From: Nematostella vectensis
Lineage: Eukaryota > Cnidaria > Anthozoa > Actiniaria > Edwardsiidae
Length of the DNA stretch: 64,000 nucleotides
Direction of reading: 5' to 3'
Assembly (NCBI RefSeq): GCF_932526225.1
Contig: NC_064043.1
Span: 4,641,501-4,705,500 of the forward strand
Shown here piece after piece: positions 1 through 10,334 of the stretch. How positions within the stretch are numbered: position 1 is the first letter of the stretch; every line of letters starts with the position of its first letter. The notes beneath the pieces are model-generated. The model did not search any database. It saw only the letters and a program-made list of their open reading frames with translations, and was not told the origin of the DNA. A program made the translations under genes and the position numbers.

Positions 1-336
1 TTTTAAATGCTATATAAATATAAACAAACGCGAAAATGATTACCAACATGTAGAATTGGGCAACTTTATTTAGCTTATCAAGACTCGAGCTAATACAACA
101 GGGCCTATTTTTAAGACCACAGCTTCATAATGACAGTGACTTTTACGCACCACAGGGCTACCGGTCACCGGGTACTCTCTTACCTTGGATGAAGTATTTT
201 TAGGGAGAATTGGGGTGTTATTTCTCTTTCCAATAAGGAATGATAAATGACATTAAAAGCTGTTCAAAGAGGAATACAAGTTTGTAATATTTCTCTTTTT
301 TTAATCTGTTTAGCTTTTTTTACTTTGATAAAGGGC

Positions 337-358
337 TGACGTCACTCAATGACTGTGC
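337..358. promoter_or_regulatory. CRE palindrome plus ARE-like site upstream of the PB1 gene
   Basis: A perfect cAMP-response element, TGACGTCA, lies at 337-344. TGACTGTGC at 350-358 fits the antioxidant-response core TGACnnnGC. Both sit about 200 bases before the start codon at 554. Vertebrate p62/SQSTM1 is a known NRF2 target, so an ARE next to a p62-like gene is suggestive. The remainder of 1-553 holds no other feature I can support. Regulatory function is inferred from motif matches only. Confidence 0.4.
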
Positions 359-553
359 GTTTTTCTCTCGATCAACATTGGCCTTGTGTTTCTCGCCAAA
401 GAAAAGTGCCTCTTCCGTTTATACTTGCAAACTTCAAATAAACGAAGGACACGTTAACAGTGCTGTAAGCTAAAAACGCACAACAATTGCAAGGCTTTTT
501 TTTAAAAAAACTTCTACTTCTAGTGTGACCGTTCTAGGAAGAAGATCCACAAA

Positions 554-2171
554 ATGTCATCAATTCTTGTAAAAGCGTATTTGCACCCCGACACTCAAAA
601 GCAAGAGATTCGAAGAATTCATGTTGACGAGCTAACCACCAAGAAGTATTGTGACTTTGTCCCCAAAGTCACGGCGGCTTTTCCCGAATTGAAGGAAGCA
701 GAAAATGTTAAACTATTTTGGAAAGGTAGGTACAATTTTTCTTCGTCGAAATCTTGTAGATGTTTTGTTCGTCACAATACGCATTTATAATCATGTCTCA
801 AATATATTTTTAAAATCCTTAATTTAATATATTTCTATGAAATTAGTGCTATTGTTTTAGTAAGTATCGTTTTATTAGCGTTAGAAAATGTAAGTTCAGG
901 GACCGATCGTTATTTACGTCCACGGGGGAGGGGGGGGAGGGGGGGTTGAATAAATCCAGGATTGATATTTTTACCCCCCTCCCCCCTAAAAATGTAATAA
1001 TAAAATTTAGACCCCCCTCATGACCTCTTGAAGATTACCCCCCCTATTTTTGGGTCAGCGGAACATCGCACTGCGGAAAAGTTAACCCCTTTTTGTTTTC
1101 CCTTTATAATTTTAAACCCGCTGAGAATTTACAAAATTCTATTGCTCATATCTTATTACACTTAAAATTTAGTGTCGCGAAAATTAGGATGCGCTAAAAG
1201 TGGGGGAGTACACAAGAAACATTTGGGGGAATATTGGTCGTTTAATAAGCTTTATGGAAACACCTTATGTACATAAAGTAAGGGTATATATGAGTATGAC
1301 TTTTTATGATTTTTCTGAAAATAAATTTAGCCAACACTTCTTTTTGTTGCAAATTAGGTCAGTTTTGACGATTACAGCACATTTTAATTCCATTTGTTTT
1401 GCTTGATTTTATTATCCCAAAATCTCAAAATAAAGTGTCTGGTTTTTACGAAAATAGGAAAATCGCGAAAATAAAGTGTCGCAAAATATCGCCATCTCAA
1501 AATTTTGATGCCACGAAAATTATGTGTAATAAGGTAGATTGCATGGTATCTCACGGGAAACAGTATCTCACGGCGAACAAGATAAAAAATTACCCCCCCT
1601 CCTCTGGGTATGGAAATGAAACCCCCCCCCAAAAAAAAAAAAATTGCATTACTAAAATTTGAACCCCCCCCCCCCCCCCCCCCCGTGGACCGTGGACGTA
1701 AATAACGATCCGTCCCTTACGCCTGCAGGGTGACCCCCACTATACGTCTTCAGCCCCAAATTTTGGCTCTGAATCAATGCAGCCTGCAGCCTTGACCTAA
1801 AAGATGACTTGGATTTTTTCCAACCACCCACTTTTAAGCAAGCTCCACCACAACTGATATAACCTATATGCAGACTGTTTACCTTTTCTTTCTTTGTAGA
1901 TCAGGAAAACGATTTAATATGCCTATCAACTGACTCAGAGCTTTCTGAGGCCATGAGCCATCAATCCTCCGAAGACACAGTGCGAGTGTTCTTGAAGACT
2001 GCAGACACTCCAGCTCCTGAACAATGCATATCCCCTGAGGAATGGTGGAAAAACCTTCATACCTATATAGGAGAGTATCAGCCTTTTGCAAGAGGCCGGT
2101 TTGGTCGTCATAAGGGAGGTGGTATGAGACATGGAGGGCGCTGCCAATGTCAACAAGACCAAGATGACTAA
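554..2171 (+). CDS. PB1-domain protein, p62/SQSTM1-like N-terminus only
   Basis: Two exons, 554-725 and 1900-2171, give 147 residues. The donor is G|GTAGGT and the acceptor follows a pyrimidine-rich tract ending TTTGTAG; phase 1 joining makes an Asp codon. The start has the SILVKAYL strand with the basic Lys and EIRR residues of a PB1 domain. Across the junction runs WKDQENDLICLSTDSEL, a clear acidic OPCA motif. Having both faces suggests a type I/II PB1 that could self-assemble or bind aPKC/NBR1-type partners. After about residue 100 there is only a short tail with EEWWKNL and a Gly/Arg/His-rich end. The ZZ finger, LIR and UBA of full p62 are absent, because the second exon reaches a stop. 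AATAAA overlaps the stop region, consistent with a true 3' end. It could instead be a truncated paralogue of SQSTM1. A MITE fills much of the intron. Confidence 0.75.
898..1717. mobile_element. Non-autonomous inverted-repeat element in the PB1 gene intron
   Basis: The ends are inverted copies: AGGGACCGATCGTTATTTAC at 898 and its near reverse complement ending CGATCCGTCCCT at 1717. Both are followed inward by ACGTCCACGG and long G or C runs. The interior (about 820 bases) is AT-rich with short relics in both directions and no coding capacity. A target-site duplication is not clear. This is a MITE-like or decayed DNA transposon. Confidence 0.7.
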
Positions 2172-2836
2172 TAAACACTTTAAATCATCATAACATTTAA
2201 ATAATACATAATACTACTGTTACATATATCTGGCTGTAAATATAGCCTGTAGCCTATATTTATTTTTTTGTAAAAATAAGATTATAAGATTAAGATTATT
2301 TGAAGATTAATAAGATCATTTTGTTTAATATGACCAGAATATCAAAAAAGGATGACTTTCTTAGCATCTTTGTATGAACTAGTATAAACAAATTTCCTTG
2401 GTATGAAATAAAAGAAGCATTAATAGGAATCTAATACTAATAGGAATAACTAAAATCCCTTTTCTCATCCCTTTTCATATACATTGATCACTGTGGCCAT
2501 AACTTATGGACATCCCTTCCCCCCTTAGCACACACTAGGTGCACTCACTATCTCCAAACAGTTTAAATGGAAAGAAACATAAGCCCCCTTTTATAAAACT
2601 GTGTAAGTTAGGGGAGTGGAAAAAGCAATTGACCAAAACTTACTTACACACCCAATCTTCACTCCTTGACTTACAAATGTCTCTTAAATAAAGCAATGTA
2701 TTTTTAACCTATGGACTATAATCCCTAATCTAGCATTTCAGCACCCTATCATCAGCTTCTTCTCAGGGACTCTCCTTCAAAACCAACACATCACTAACAG
2801 CCTCTTCTTCTAGAGGCTGTGACTAAACTTGCTTCA
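2172..2836. other. Convergent intergenic spacer
   Basis: This spacer separates the 3' ends of the PB1 gene (+) and the TMEM175-like gene (-). It is AT-rich, with several AATAAA-like strings (for example near 2405 and 2686) that could serve polyadenylation. I see no gene in it. Confidence 0.6.
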
Positions 2837-4306
2837 TTATACAGCAATTGGTTGTGAGTTAGTTGTTATATCTTTTCGGGAGATTCTTGCTCGAGGTCGC
2901 CTGGTAGTTGGAGCAAATGTCTCAAAATCAGGTTCAATGGTAAGATGCAATATGTCATATCCTCCTCTTCCAAAACAGATTTTCAGCATTACAAATATCA
3001 GTGGAGTTGCAAACACTGCAGTAAAATATACTACGTAGGTGGCAGATCGGCCAGCAAAACTTGCATTGAAGACTAAAGCACTGATTAATGGCAGTATGAT
3101 CATTTTCATGGCCAGATAGTTATGTGTTCTTGGAGATGATGAAGGGCTGGCATTTTGAAGTAAATGTGTTTGGCCTTTACAGAGAGCAATCACAAATATT
3201 ATGGCTTGACAAAGACTTGCACTGAATATTACTACTGCACTGCAGCGGACAGCAAGCTTCTCGCTCTCATTCTTTTCACCTCCAAACTTGTTCATGATGG
3301 AAGCAAGTAGAGGTGTTAGTCCCATAAATGAAAGAGACAAATTATTTATCACAAGCATAACTTGATTCATGTTACGGATATAGTGAAAGAGGGAGTGGTG
3401 AGTAAACCAAAGCAAAGCTACAATAATGAAGGTGCCACAGAACGTCAGAAACTCACGCCACATGTTAGCAAGCATTGTTTCGATTCCATTTTCATTGACC
3501 TCATCTACTGTTGGAAAATTTTCAGCTGTTATATCCAAAACAAGGAGCGTAGATACAATAGCAAAGGCACCATCACTGAAAAGTTCAACACGCTCTGTCT
3601 CTATATAGTTTCCAAATATACGGTCAAAATCCCCTCCGCCCATATATATGTTCATGCATTTTCGGAATATGAAGCCAAGAAGGCGATTGATACATGGTGA
3701 TATGATAACCAGTACTAATATAACCCAGGAAATTTTGGTGCTAACCATGCTAAGACCCCCCGCAAGCACGTACAAAACCGGATTGGTCAACTTTTTCAGG
3801 AACAGATAGTTCCTCCTCTCTCGCATCTGGACTTCAGGCAATTCCTGCACCTCGTCTGTCAGTAGTTCGTCGTGATAGAAGCTGTAGAATATCATGGCGA
3901 CCTCGAGGAGTTCTAACACCATCAAGTCGCAGCATATTAGAATGATAGGGGTGTGCTTGGAATGGAATGTCGCCTCCAAGTTGACGCAGAACGGAAGAAA
4001 GCAAGTAAACAGCAACGAGGTAAGGTTAAGCCACACTAAAACATCATCAACATGTGACAAAATACGAAATCTGTTTACATGAGATTCCCAGATTGCGCAG
4101 ATCACGCTAAAACCGACAAGATAAACAATGATATGCTCCCATTTGGTCTCGAGTAGGTTCCACAGAGTTTCTTTCGGCCCTGAGTCTTGTTCGAGTTTTC
4201 GAATCGGGAGCACAAGTATCGTCGCTACGATTGCGAAAACTGCATCGTTATAGCCTTTTAGTCGATTCAGCTGAAAGAAATCTCTGTCGTCTGAAAAACC
4301 CGCCAT
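2837..4306 (-). CDS. TMEM175: TMEM175-like endolysosomal potassium/proton channel
   Basis: A single open frame of 489 residues from the ATG at 4306. The frame stays open 16 codons further 5', but there is no ATG there. Two homologous halves each begin with the family signature: RLKGYNDAVFAIVATI at about residue 15 and RVELFSDGAFAIVSTL at about residue 239. Each half has about six hydrophobic segments. This is the two-repeat, 12-TM architecture of animal TMEM175, whose conserved isoleucines form the lysosomal K+ filter. The second half retains LLWFTHHSLF, typical of the family. Human TMEM175 is about 504 residues, so the length fits. The first repeat has YND where FSD is usual. The gene appears intronless, unlike most genes here, so a retroposed copy is possible, but there are no disabling changes. 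It converges on the PB1 gene; its upstream region is occupied by a transposon. Confidence 0.87.
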   Translation of the reverse strand: MAGFSDDRDFFQLNRLKGYNDAVFAIVATILVLPIRKLEQDSGPKETLWNLLETKWEHIIVYLVGFSVICAIWESHVNRFRILSHVDDVLVWLNLTSLLFTCFLPFCVNLEATFHSKHTPIILICCDLMVLELLEVAMIFYSFYHDELLTDEVQELPEVQMRERRNYLFLKKLTNPVLYVLAGGLSMVSTKISWVILVLVIISPCINRLLGFIFRKCMNIYMGGGDFDRIFGNYIETERVELFSDGAFAIVSTLLVLDITAENFPTVDEVNENGIETMLANMWREFLTFCGTFIIVALLWFTHHSLFHYIRNMNQVMLVINNLSLSFMGLTPLLASIMNKFGGEKNESEKLAVRCSAVVIFSASLCQAIIFVIALCKGQTHLLQNASPSSSPRTHNYLAMKMIILPLISALVFNASFAGRSATYVVYFTAVFATPLIFVMLKICFGRGGYDILHLTIEPDFETFAPTTRRPRARISRKDITTNSQPIAV

Positions 4307-4577
4307 ACTGGGCAAATGCTTTAAAGCAGTAGAACTCGGTTTCGTAGAAATCAACAGTTGAAAACCGTTGAGTGGTCATGTGAATGTCACACTTGTTTGC
4401 TTGTTTCGAGTTCCGTGTCCCGAAAGTGTTCGTCATTATCCCGGGTAATAATCGGGAGGTGGTCGGTGTCGATTCGGTATCAATTGCAACACAAGGTATT
4501 TCAACGTTTGTGTATTGATTAAGTCTACCTTTATAACATACTGAAAGTCTAAAAAAATCGGAGCATGCAAACACCCC

Positions 4578-5377
4578 TTCCCTGCTAGCAGAGGCCTCTT
4601 TTCTTGTATTTCGCTGGGCTGGAGTTTGCGAGGAAAAGATACCTCTGCCATGGGTCGAAACTGTTTCTGTTGCGCATGCGTGAGCGTTAATAAGCGACCG
4701 ACGTGCCAAAACCCGTACCATCGCGCGAAAGCTGTCAATATGCTAATATGCTTTGCATGGGTTTAGTCGGAAATCATGAATCAAACTCCGGTCAGTTCTC
4801 CTCTTCGAAAAAAGAAACAACTGTTCAATTTCAATCACCTAAAACGTCACTAAAAGATTGAACAACAAACGCAGCAAAGACGAGTTTTGTCTTGTTTGTG
4901 GGATTAATTTCAAGACATCTGGGCAGGCGAGTTTCTTCAATGTAAATATCGCCCAGTTGGATTCGAAGAAAATGTTACAAAACTTTTTGGTAAACTTAGA
5001 TCAGCTATTCCCAGAAGAATATGCAAAACCTGTAAACGGAAGATTGACTCGTTAGTCAAAAGAGAGAAAATTCTGAATGAAGATAATGCATTGTATGGCT
5101 TCTTTTATAATTCGTCGCGTGATATGTCTACGGAGGACTCCGTTTCGAATGCGGGCTTATTATCCCGCAGCGGATATACGTTTCATGCATGCACTAGTCA
5201 TTGTGGGCTCAAATAGTGGCCAGAAAATTAATGAACGGAGCATGCGCTCTGGATCTCGTCCACGATCGTGGACGGCGGTTTGATCAAACGAACTTGCGAC
5301 CCATGGCAGAGGTATCTTTTCCACGCGAACGCCAGCCCAGCGAAATACAGAGAAAAGAGGCCTCTGCTAGCAGGGAA
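4578..5377. mobile_element. Mutator-like (Pack-MULE-type) element with 9-bp target duplication
   Basis: Inverted arms of about 85 bases begin TTCCCTGCTAGCAGAGGCCT at 4578 and end with its reverse complement at 5377; they extend inward to a CCATGGGTCG/CGACCCATGG pair. The flanks carry an identical 9-base direct repeat, AAACACCCC, at 4569-4577 and 5378-5386. Long inverted arms with 9-bp duplications are characteristic of Mutator-like elements. No transposase is encoded. The interior instead holds a broken fragment of a cysteine-motif gene (next entry), as in gene-capturing Pack-MULEs. Confidence 0.75.
4776..5216 (+). pseudogene. Captured, frameshifted gene fragment with paired Cys-x-x-Cys motifs
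   Basis: Reading in three successive frames reveals one decayed protein. It begins MNQTPVSSPLRKKKQ at 4776, continues with NNKRSKDEFCLVCGINFKTS near 4860, and then, in another frame, AIPRRICKTCKRKIDSLVK followed by ALYGFF, stopping at 5216. The two CxxC pairs (CLVC and CKTC) about 50 residues apart suggest a zinc-binding domain. At least two or three frameshifts and internal stops break it. It lies wholly within the Mutator-like element. I recognise the general zinc-ribbon look but not a named family. Confidence 0.6.
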
Positions 5378-5486
5378 AAACACCCCGAGAAACCGCATCA
5401 AATTTCCCACGTACAAGGTTTGTTTGAAAAACCACAGGGATCCCAAATCATGTAAATCATGAAAGTATACTTTGAACAAATCAAAT

Positions 5487-5690
5487 ACACCATAAACTGG
5501 AAATCGACTCTGCCAAATTTTCGTCTTTAATAAGACTTCTTCAGGGCAGACTGAGTCAGTTTGAGTCTGCCCTGAAGAAGTCTTATTAAAGACGAAAATT
5601 TAGCAGAGTCGATTTCCAGTTTTTGGTGTATTGTATTCATTGTTCTGGTACGAGATCGCGACAGTGTGGGCTTTTTGATTCTATTCGTAT
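5487..5690. repeat. Palindromic repeat with two hammerhead-like cores, head to head
   Basis: The two arms start AATACACCATAAACTGG and end CCAGTTTTTGGTGTATT. Each arm contains TCTGCC-CTGAAGA, then a GTCTT-ATTA-AAGAC hairpin, then GAAA, then GGCAGA or a near copy: minus strand 5509-5550, plus strand 5566-5607. CTGANGA, helix II and GAAA are the hammerhead ribozyme core, and the flanking TCTGCC/GGCAGA could form helix I. Related copies lie at 6077-6118 (+) and 39309-39350 (-), with a truncated one near 31115. Similar short-stem-III hammerheads occur in Penelope-like elements and retrozymes; membership is inferred. Confidence 0.5.
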
Positions 5691-6066
5691 TAACTTTCCC
5701 GAGGACTGACGGAGGAAGGATTCTACAAGCTCATCACTTAAAGAAAAAAAGATCAAGATATTTACATCATTACCATTTTTTGGCCGATTGTCAGCTTTTA
5801 GGCGTGGTTACGAAAGGACTCATTAATTATTAAGAAGACGGCAAATATAGGGCATATTTCGGATGGTTTTCGGGACTTGTGGGACTCGACCTTGTATGAG
5901 TGTTCGTCTCGCCTACAAGTTACTACAAGAAACTTCAAAAGTCTTCGATGGTGTTACAGAAAAGATTGAGAGGCTGGAGTCTCAGTTGGATGAGGGACAT
6001 ATGAGTTATTATCAGAATTTTTGTTTAGACATTCTTCCGAATTTTGAGGATGGCCTTAACAAGAAA

Positions 6067-6200
6067 CTTTTTTGAGTCTGCCCTGAAGAAGTCTTATTAA
6101 AGACGAAATTTTGGCATAGTCGATTTTCATTTTTTTTGTATTGTATTCATTGTTCTGGTACGAGATCGCGACATTTTGGGCTTTTTGATTCTATTTGAAC
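6067..6200 (+). repeat. Second direct copy of the hammerhead-like repeat
   Basis: This repeats the plus-strand arm seen at 5564-5690, including the following GTATTGTATTCATTGTTCTG and GGGCTTTTTGATTCTATT. The two copies are 511 bases apart. The spacer includes a 70-codon open frame at 5863-6075 that I do not recognise. Two direct copies flanking about half a kilobase resemble a tandem retrozyme dimer or the direct repeats of a Penelope-like element. Confidence 0.45.
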
Positions 6201-6741
6201 AAATCAAATTTATACAGGGGCAACGGAGTGGTCCCATAAGTGGGGTGGGGGCGAGAGTTGGGGGGAAGGGTAGTTGTTGGTTGTGGTTTCAGGGGGAGAG
6301 GTGTTGATTTCAAAATGTTATTTATAAGAACGCGGGGGATAACCAAGGTTTTTATGCACGATATTTTTGACTGTTCAAACAAATATAGCTTATCTGTTTT
6401 GGGCAAAATTCTCAGGTTTCTAGCTATTTTATGGGTTTTTAGAGGGAGAATCAAGCACGCCATGTAATGGAGCTATTGCCATTCTTGATCCAAATCTTAT
6501 ACAGACTCTATACCAACAATACTCTTACACAACCGCGGCTGGAAAAATGACGCTTCCATAGTTTTGTTCTTAAAGAAGGCCAATCATGCCACCATTTTTT
6601 GCTCCCGCTCAATGGCAAGTCACACGAAGCATTCATTTCCATCGGCTTATTCAAGCAAGTGACCGATGTTGGCCCCTTTTTTGACTTAGACCAGGAGAAC
6701 ATCCTATTGTCATGACATAGATTGATTGGACTATTTCAATC

Positions 6742-6811
6742 CAGGTGCGTACACAGGGGGGTGCGCGTGCACCCCCCCTCCCCCCCTCAGTCAAACCTGG
6801 GTACGCACCTG
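6742..6811. mobile_element. 70-bp inverted-repeat element
   Basis: CAGGTGCGTAC at 6742 is matched by GTACGCACCTG ending at 6811, enclosing G/C runs. AATC occurs on both sides as a possible 4-bp target duplication. It is too short to encode anything. Confidence 0.45.
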
Positions 6812-6831
6812 TAATCATATATAGGTACAAT

Positions 6832-6920
6832 TATTATTACTATTACTATTACTATTACTATTACTATTACTATTACTATTACTATTACTATTACTATTAC
6901 TATTACTATTTTTATTTTTA

Positions 6921-6957
<37 letters not shown>

Positions 6958-6985
6958 TATTATTAGCATTAGCATTAGCATTAGC
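6832..6985. repeat. (ATTACT)n / (ATT)n / (ATTAGC)n simple repeat
   Basis: A run of TATTAC hexamers passes into ATT and TTTTTA units and then GCATTA units. The two long open frames across it, one poly-Tyr and one poly-Ile/Val, are artefacts. The rest of 5700-7554 contains no gene I can support. Confidence 0.9.
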
Positions 6986-7554
6986 ATTTTTAGCAGCTGG
7001 TCGACCATGGCCGAATCGTTCTGTCGATGAATTAAAAAAAAAAGAGTTAATTTAAGTTAATCGCTGACACGGTTGCATGTTCTCCCGCCCAGGTTTTCGT
7101 TGCTGATTGCGAAGTAGTGCGTATCGAAGCATAACACATGAACTTGTGGTTGCTTTGCTTGAAAACTCCCGGGCCAAACGGAAAACGAGATTTACAGGCG
7201 AAAATTAACGCATTTACTATATTTTTTTCCTTAACAAATGAGATCATCTAGATAACCGAAACAATAAAAAGTAATTTCCTATGCATCTGATATAATAAAC
7301 GTCGGAAATTTTTTAATTTTTGTTTTTCATTAGTGCTTCACTTCGTAGAACAAATTGTTGACGTCGCCACGGGCTAGTGAGCCGCTAGGGTCGAATAAGC
7401 AACAAGCCAACCCTCTCCAAATCACATTCCTGCAATTCCCCACCTCTTACAAGAGCGTTTCGCTCCAAAACACTTCGGAACGGAAAGTCCTGGTGCCTTA
7501 GAAAACGAAAATTGCAAGCAATGTGAAGAGCCTTGACAAATATTTAGAGCCAAA

Positions 7555-8925
7555 ATGTTGGTTCGGGACGTGCTAGCCATTCTAGTTACCTGTGTTTGTA
7601 ACTTCGTACTACTACCACCAGTACATGGGATCGAAAGGGACAGACAGACGGAAGAGGAAGGTTCCACGAGTTTATATAAGCTGGTGAGTCTTGTTATCAA
7701 ATGAATAACTACTGCGCGGGCGAAAGCTTTGGGTAAATGAGGTTTTCGCGAGTACGGTAAACCAGGAAGCGTGATGTTACTTAAGAAGCCGCGTGTTAAC
7801 ATGTTCCCCACGCTAGAGCCCTCTCTAGCGCTCTTTTAGAATCATCTTTTCTATGATAGAATTACTCAGATAAGATAGACCTCGAGGTAAAAAAAAATAG
7901 CGTGTATGCAATTGTTAAGGGGAATTGTTTGTAGTTTTACACAGGCGCGTGAATTCTGATATAAATGTTTATATCTTCTTCTTTTAAAGTGCGACGGTAC
8001 AGATAATAACGTACATTGTTGTAGCATTCTAGACTTGAGTATCCTATGGACTTGACGCGTATTTTTACACTACTGAAGAACCCGTAAAAAAAAAGTAGTG
8101 CGCGCGCGAGATCTAAAACCCCCAGTGTGCGCATTTAGAGGTAGAATGTATTAAAATTAATACCTTGATTTCACATCGGTTTTTGTTCTCTTTCAGGAAT
8201 CAACATCAAAGGGAGGTTCCCCAGCGATGGATGTGCTAAAATTTCTACATATCATACCACCAAATATACCCGAGCCACAAGGAGCCAGCATGAATAGTAT
8301 ACCCACCCTTTTATCATACTACAAACGCAAAGTTTACCCAGACAAACTCGACAAAGGTGTGGCAAATGCACTGGAGAGCCACATCGAAGGGATTGAGCCC
8401 CAGTTCCGCTCCGAGTCGTTTGGACAATTATGGAACGCTTTGCGCGAACCTCTAACAGAATATTTCCGCCCCAAGAAATCGGATGTACTTCTGAAAGAGC
8501 TAGCCCTCTGCATATTTGGGAACCTAACAGAGGCATCGCGTTACAACCTCCCGTCTTTGGTGATGAGTATAAGGCGCGATTTGGTGATTTGTAAAATCGG
8601 GGAGATCCTACAAGGAGGAGATATGGACTCATATAAAATGTCAGCTATTCCACAGAGGGACGCTTTTCGACAGTTGTGGAAATTGTTACGGGATCCAATC
8701 ACACCAGTTTTTAGGAGTGATTTGCCAACGCTAGTAACACAGCTAGTCCACTACTCGCCAAAGTTTGAGCTTGCTGGCGTCTCGTACAGCTTGCCGGGTA
8801 AAATGCCGGATATACAAAGAGATGTGGCAATCTGTAAGGTTGATGATTTGTTTAATGATCTTTACGAGAATAGTGTGCAAAAGGACTATTGGAAACTTCA
8901 AAAAGACCCGGATTACTTCCCATAG
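7555..8925 (+). CDS. Unrecognised secreted protein with an internal duplication
   Basis: Two exons, 7555-7683 and 8197-8925, join in phase 0 (CTG|GTGAGT ... TTTCAG|GAA), giving 285 residues. The first 25 residues are a signal peptide ending PPVHG. The mature chain has two related modules. Module one has FGQLWNALREPLTEYFR followed 53 residues later by DLVICKIGEIL (about residues 118-181). Module two has FRQLWKLLRDPITPVFR followed 52 residues later by DVAICKVDDLF (about 200-262). Cysteines are few (CIFGN and one CK per module), so it is not a knottin. The predicted style is helical with a Leu/Trp pattern. I know no family with this signature; a cnidarian-restricted extracellular protein is my inference. 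A possible AATAAA lies near 9094. Confidence 0.65.
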
Positions 8926-10334
8926 AATGTCTTTTTATAGTCCATAAATATTTATTATTGTTCGTACTTGCCTTATTCTGTATACTGTGCTTAATACGTG
9001 ATTTTTAAAGTATTATCACGACATTATCTTGAAAGGTCACCGGATTTTTTTTGAACGTTTGATTAAAGTCTCCCGTCGTTTTGTTATAAAGCTAATAAAG
9101 TCACCTTTACGCCTAGACTCAATGTGAAGTTTCAAAGAGGGGCATGTCGTTTCAAAATAGTTATTTGCCCACGTCTTAGCCATGTCTTGTATTATCTCAT
9201 GTAGATTCCTGGCTGTACCTCAACACTAGAATGTAGGACTCACCCGCCTACTCGAGACTAGAGGTAATTAATGGCCAATTATTCTGGACTGCCTTTTGTT
9301 GCTCTAAGATAACAGAGCAAACAGTAAACAAAAAAAAACAAAATCGCTAAATTCCAACGACATTAAAAGAGGTGTGAGTACGGTTGGACTAATCAAGAGA
9401 AGGCCTAAACTTTTTATTAACCATATTAGATAACACGAAATGTCGAAAAAAGTAAAAACAGAAAGTGATTTTGCATATAGAGCCTTGTACTCGGAAATCA
9501 TGTGACGTCTAAAGTTGCTATTATTCACGGATTTCTGCATCCACGTTTGGCTTCTCGTTGTGTCTGAATTAGTCCTTCGCAGGCGATATTTAGCCTTGCT
9601 TATGTAACCCAAAAGTTCTTTTATCAAGGAGCTTTAAGCCTGTCGTCAGTCATTCGCAGAACAGAGCGGTCACATGTCATGATCTGACATCTCGTCAAAT
9701 TGGATTAGCTTCCAGAGTTTTTGACAAATTGCGAAATTTAGCGATTCATAACTGTTTTTAGATCATCCCAAGATGCGACCCTTTGACCCTCTTTACAGCA
9801 GTTACCAAACAAACACTCCAAAACAGCTTAAGTGTTGTGTTTCGTTTCAACAAAAATAGGTGTGCTTTTTCATTGTTTGAAATTTTTGTCGTAATGTAAT
9901 TTTTGTCGTAAGTAATTTTGTTTAAAGCAAAGCCTTAGATGATGCCTTAATGTTGATTTAGCTTAATGTTGTCGCATTAGAGTGTTTTTCCCTTGGATAT
10001 CGGCAGCTTTCGCGGTTGGAGTCAGACTTATCAGAAAACCTGACGCACAATTGCACGATCATACTAGATTTAAAGCCTTATTTTTCTCATTCAAATTTAA
10101 CAAGGAAAACTATAAAAGCACATGTCCAATAAAAAAGCCTGATAAGACAGTCCTCTTTTTATGTTTAGAGTATACAAGTACGTGGTCAGACTATTCATTT
10201 TTGCGTTCAAAAGTTCGGTCGCGACTGTTTGGCTGTGCATCTTTCTAAGCCCATTGAAGTCTGTTGTGACGGGTAGAACATTATGTTCACAAGCCATTTG
10301 CTTTGTAAGCTCCTTCAAGGGATTCAGGATAATC
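8926..10334. other. Intergenic; possible decayed receptor fragment
   Basis: No intact gene is visible. On the minus strand, 9304-9627 contains a stretch with EYKALYAKSLSVFTFF and further hydrophobic residues ending FVFFCLLFALLS. This faintly resembles the last two helices of a rhodopsin-type receptor. The expected FxxCWxP and NPxxY residues are missing, and a poly-T run near the end could hide a frameshift. Confidence 0.2.

Noticed and set aside
6745..7008. Poly-Tyr and poly-Ile/Val open frames
   Set aside because: Translation of a hexamer/trinucleotide simple repeat.
9304..9650. Rhodopsin-type receptor pseudogene
   Set aside because: Only a vague hydrophobic resemblance; key motifs are absent and upstream frames do not continue. 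Left as a low-confidence note.
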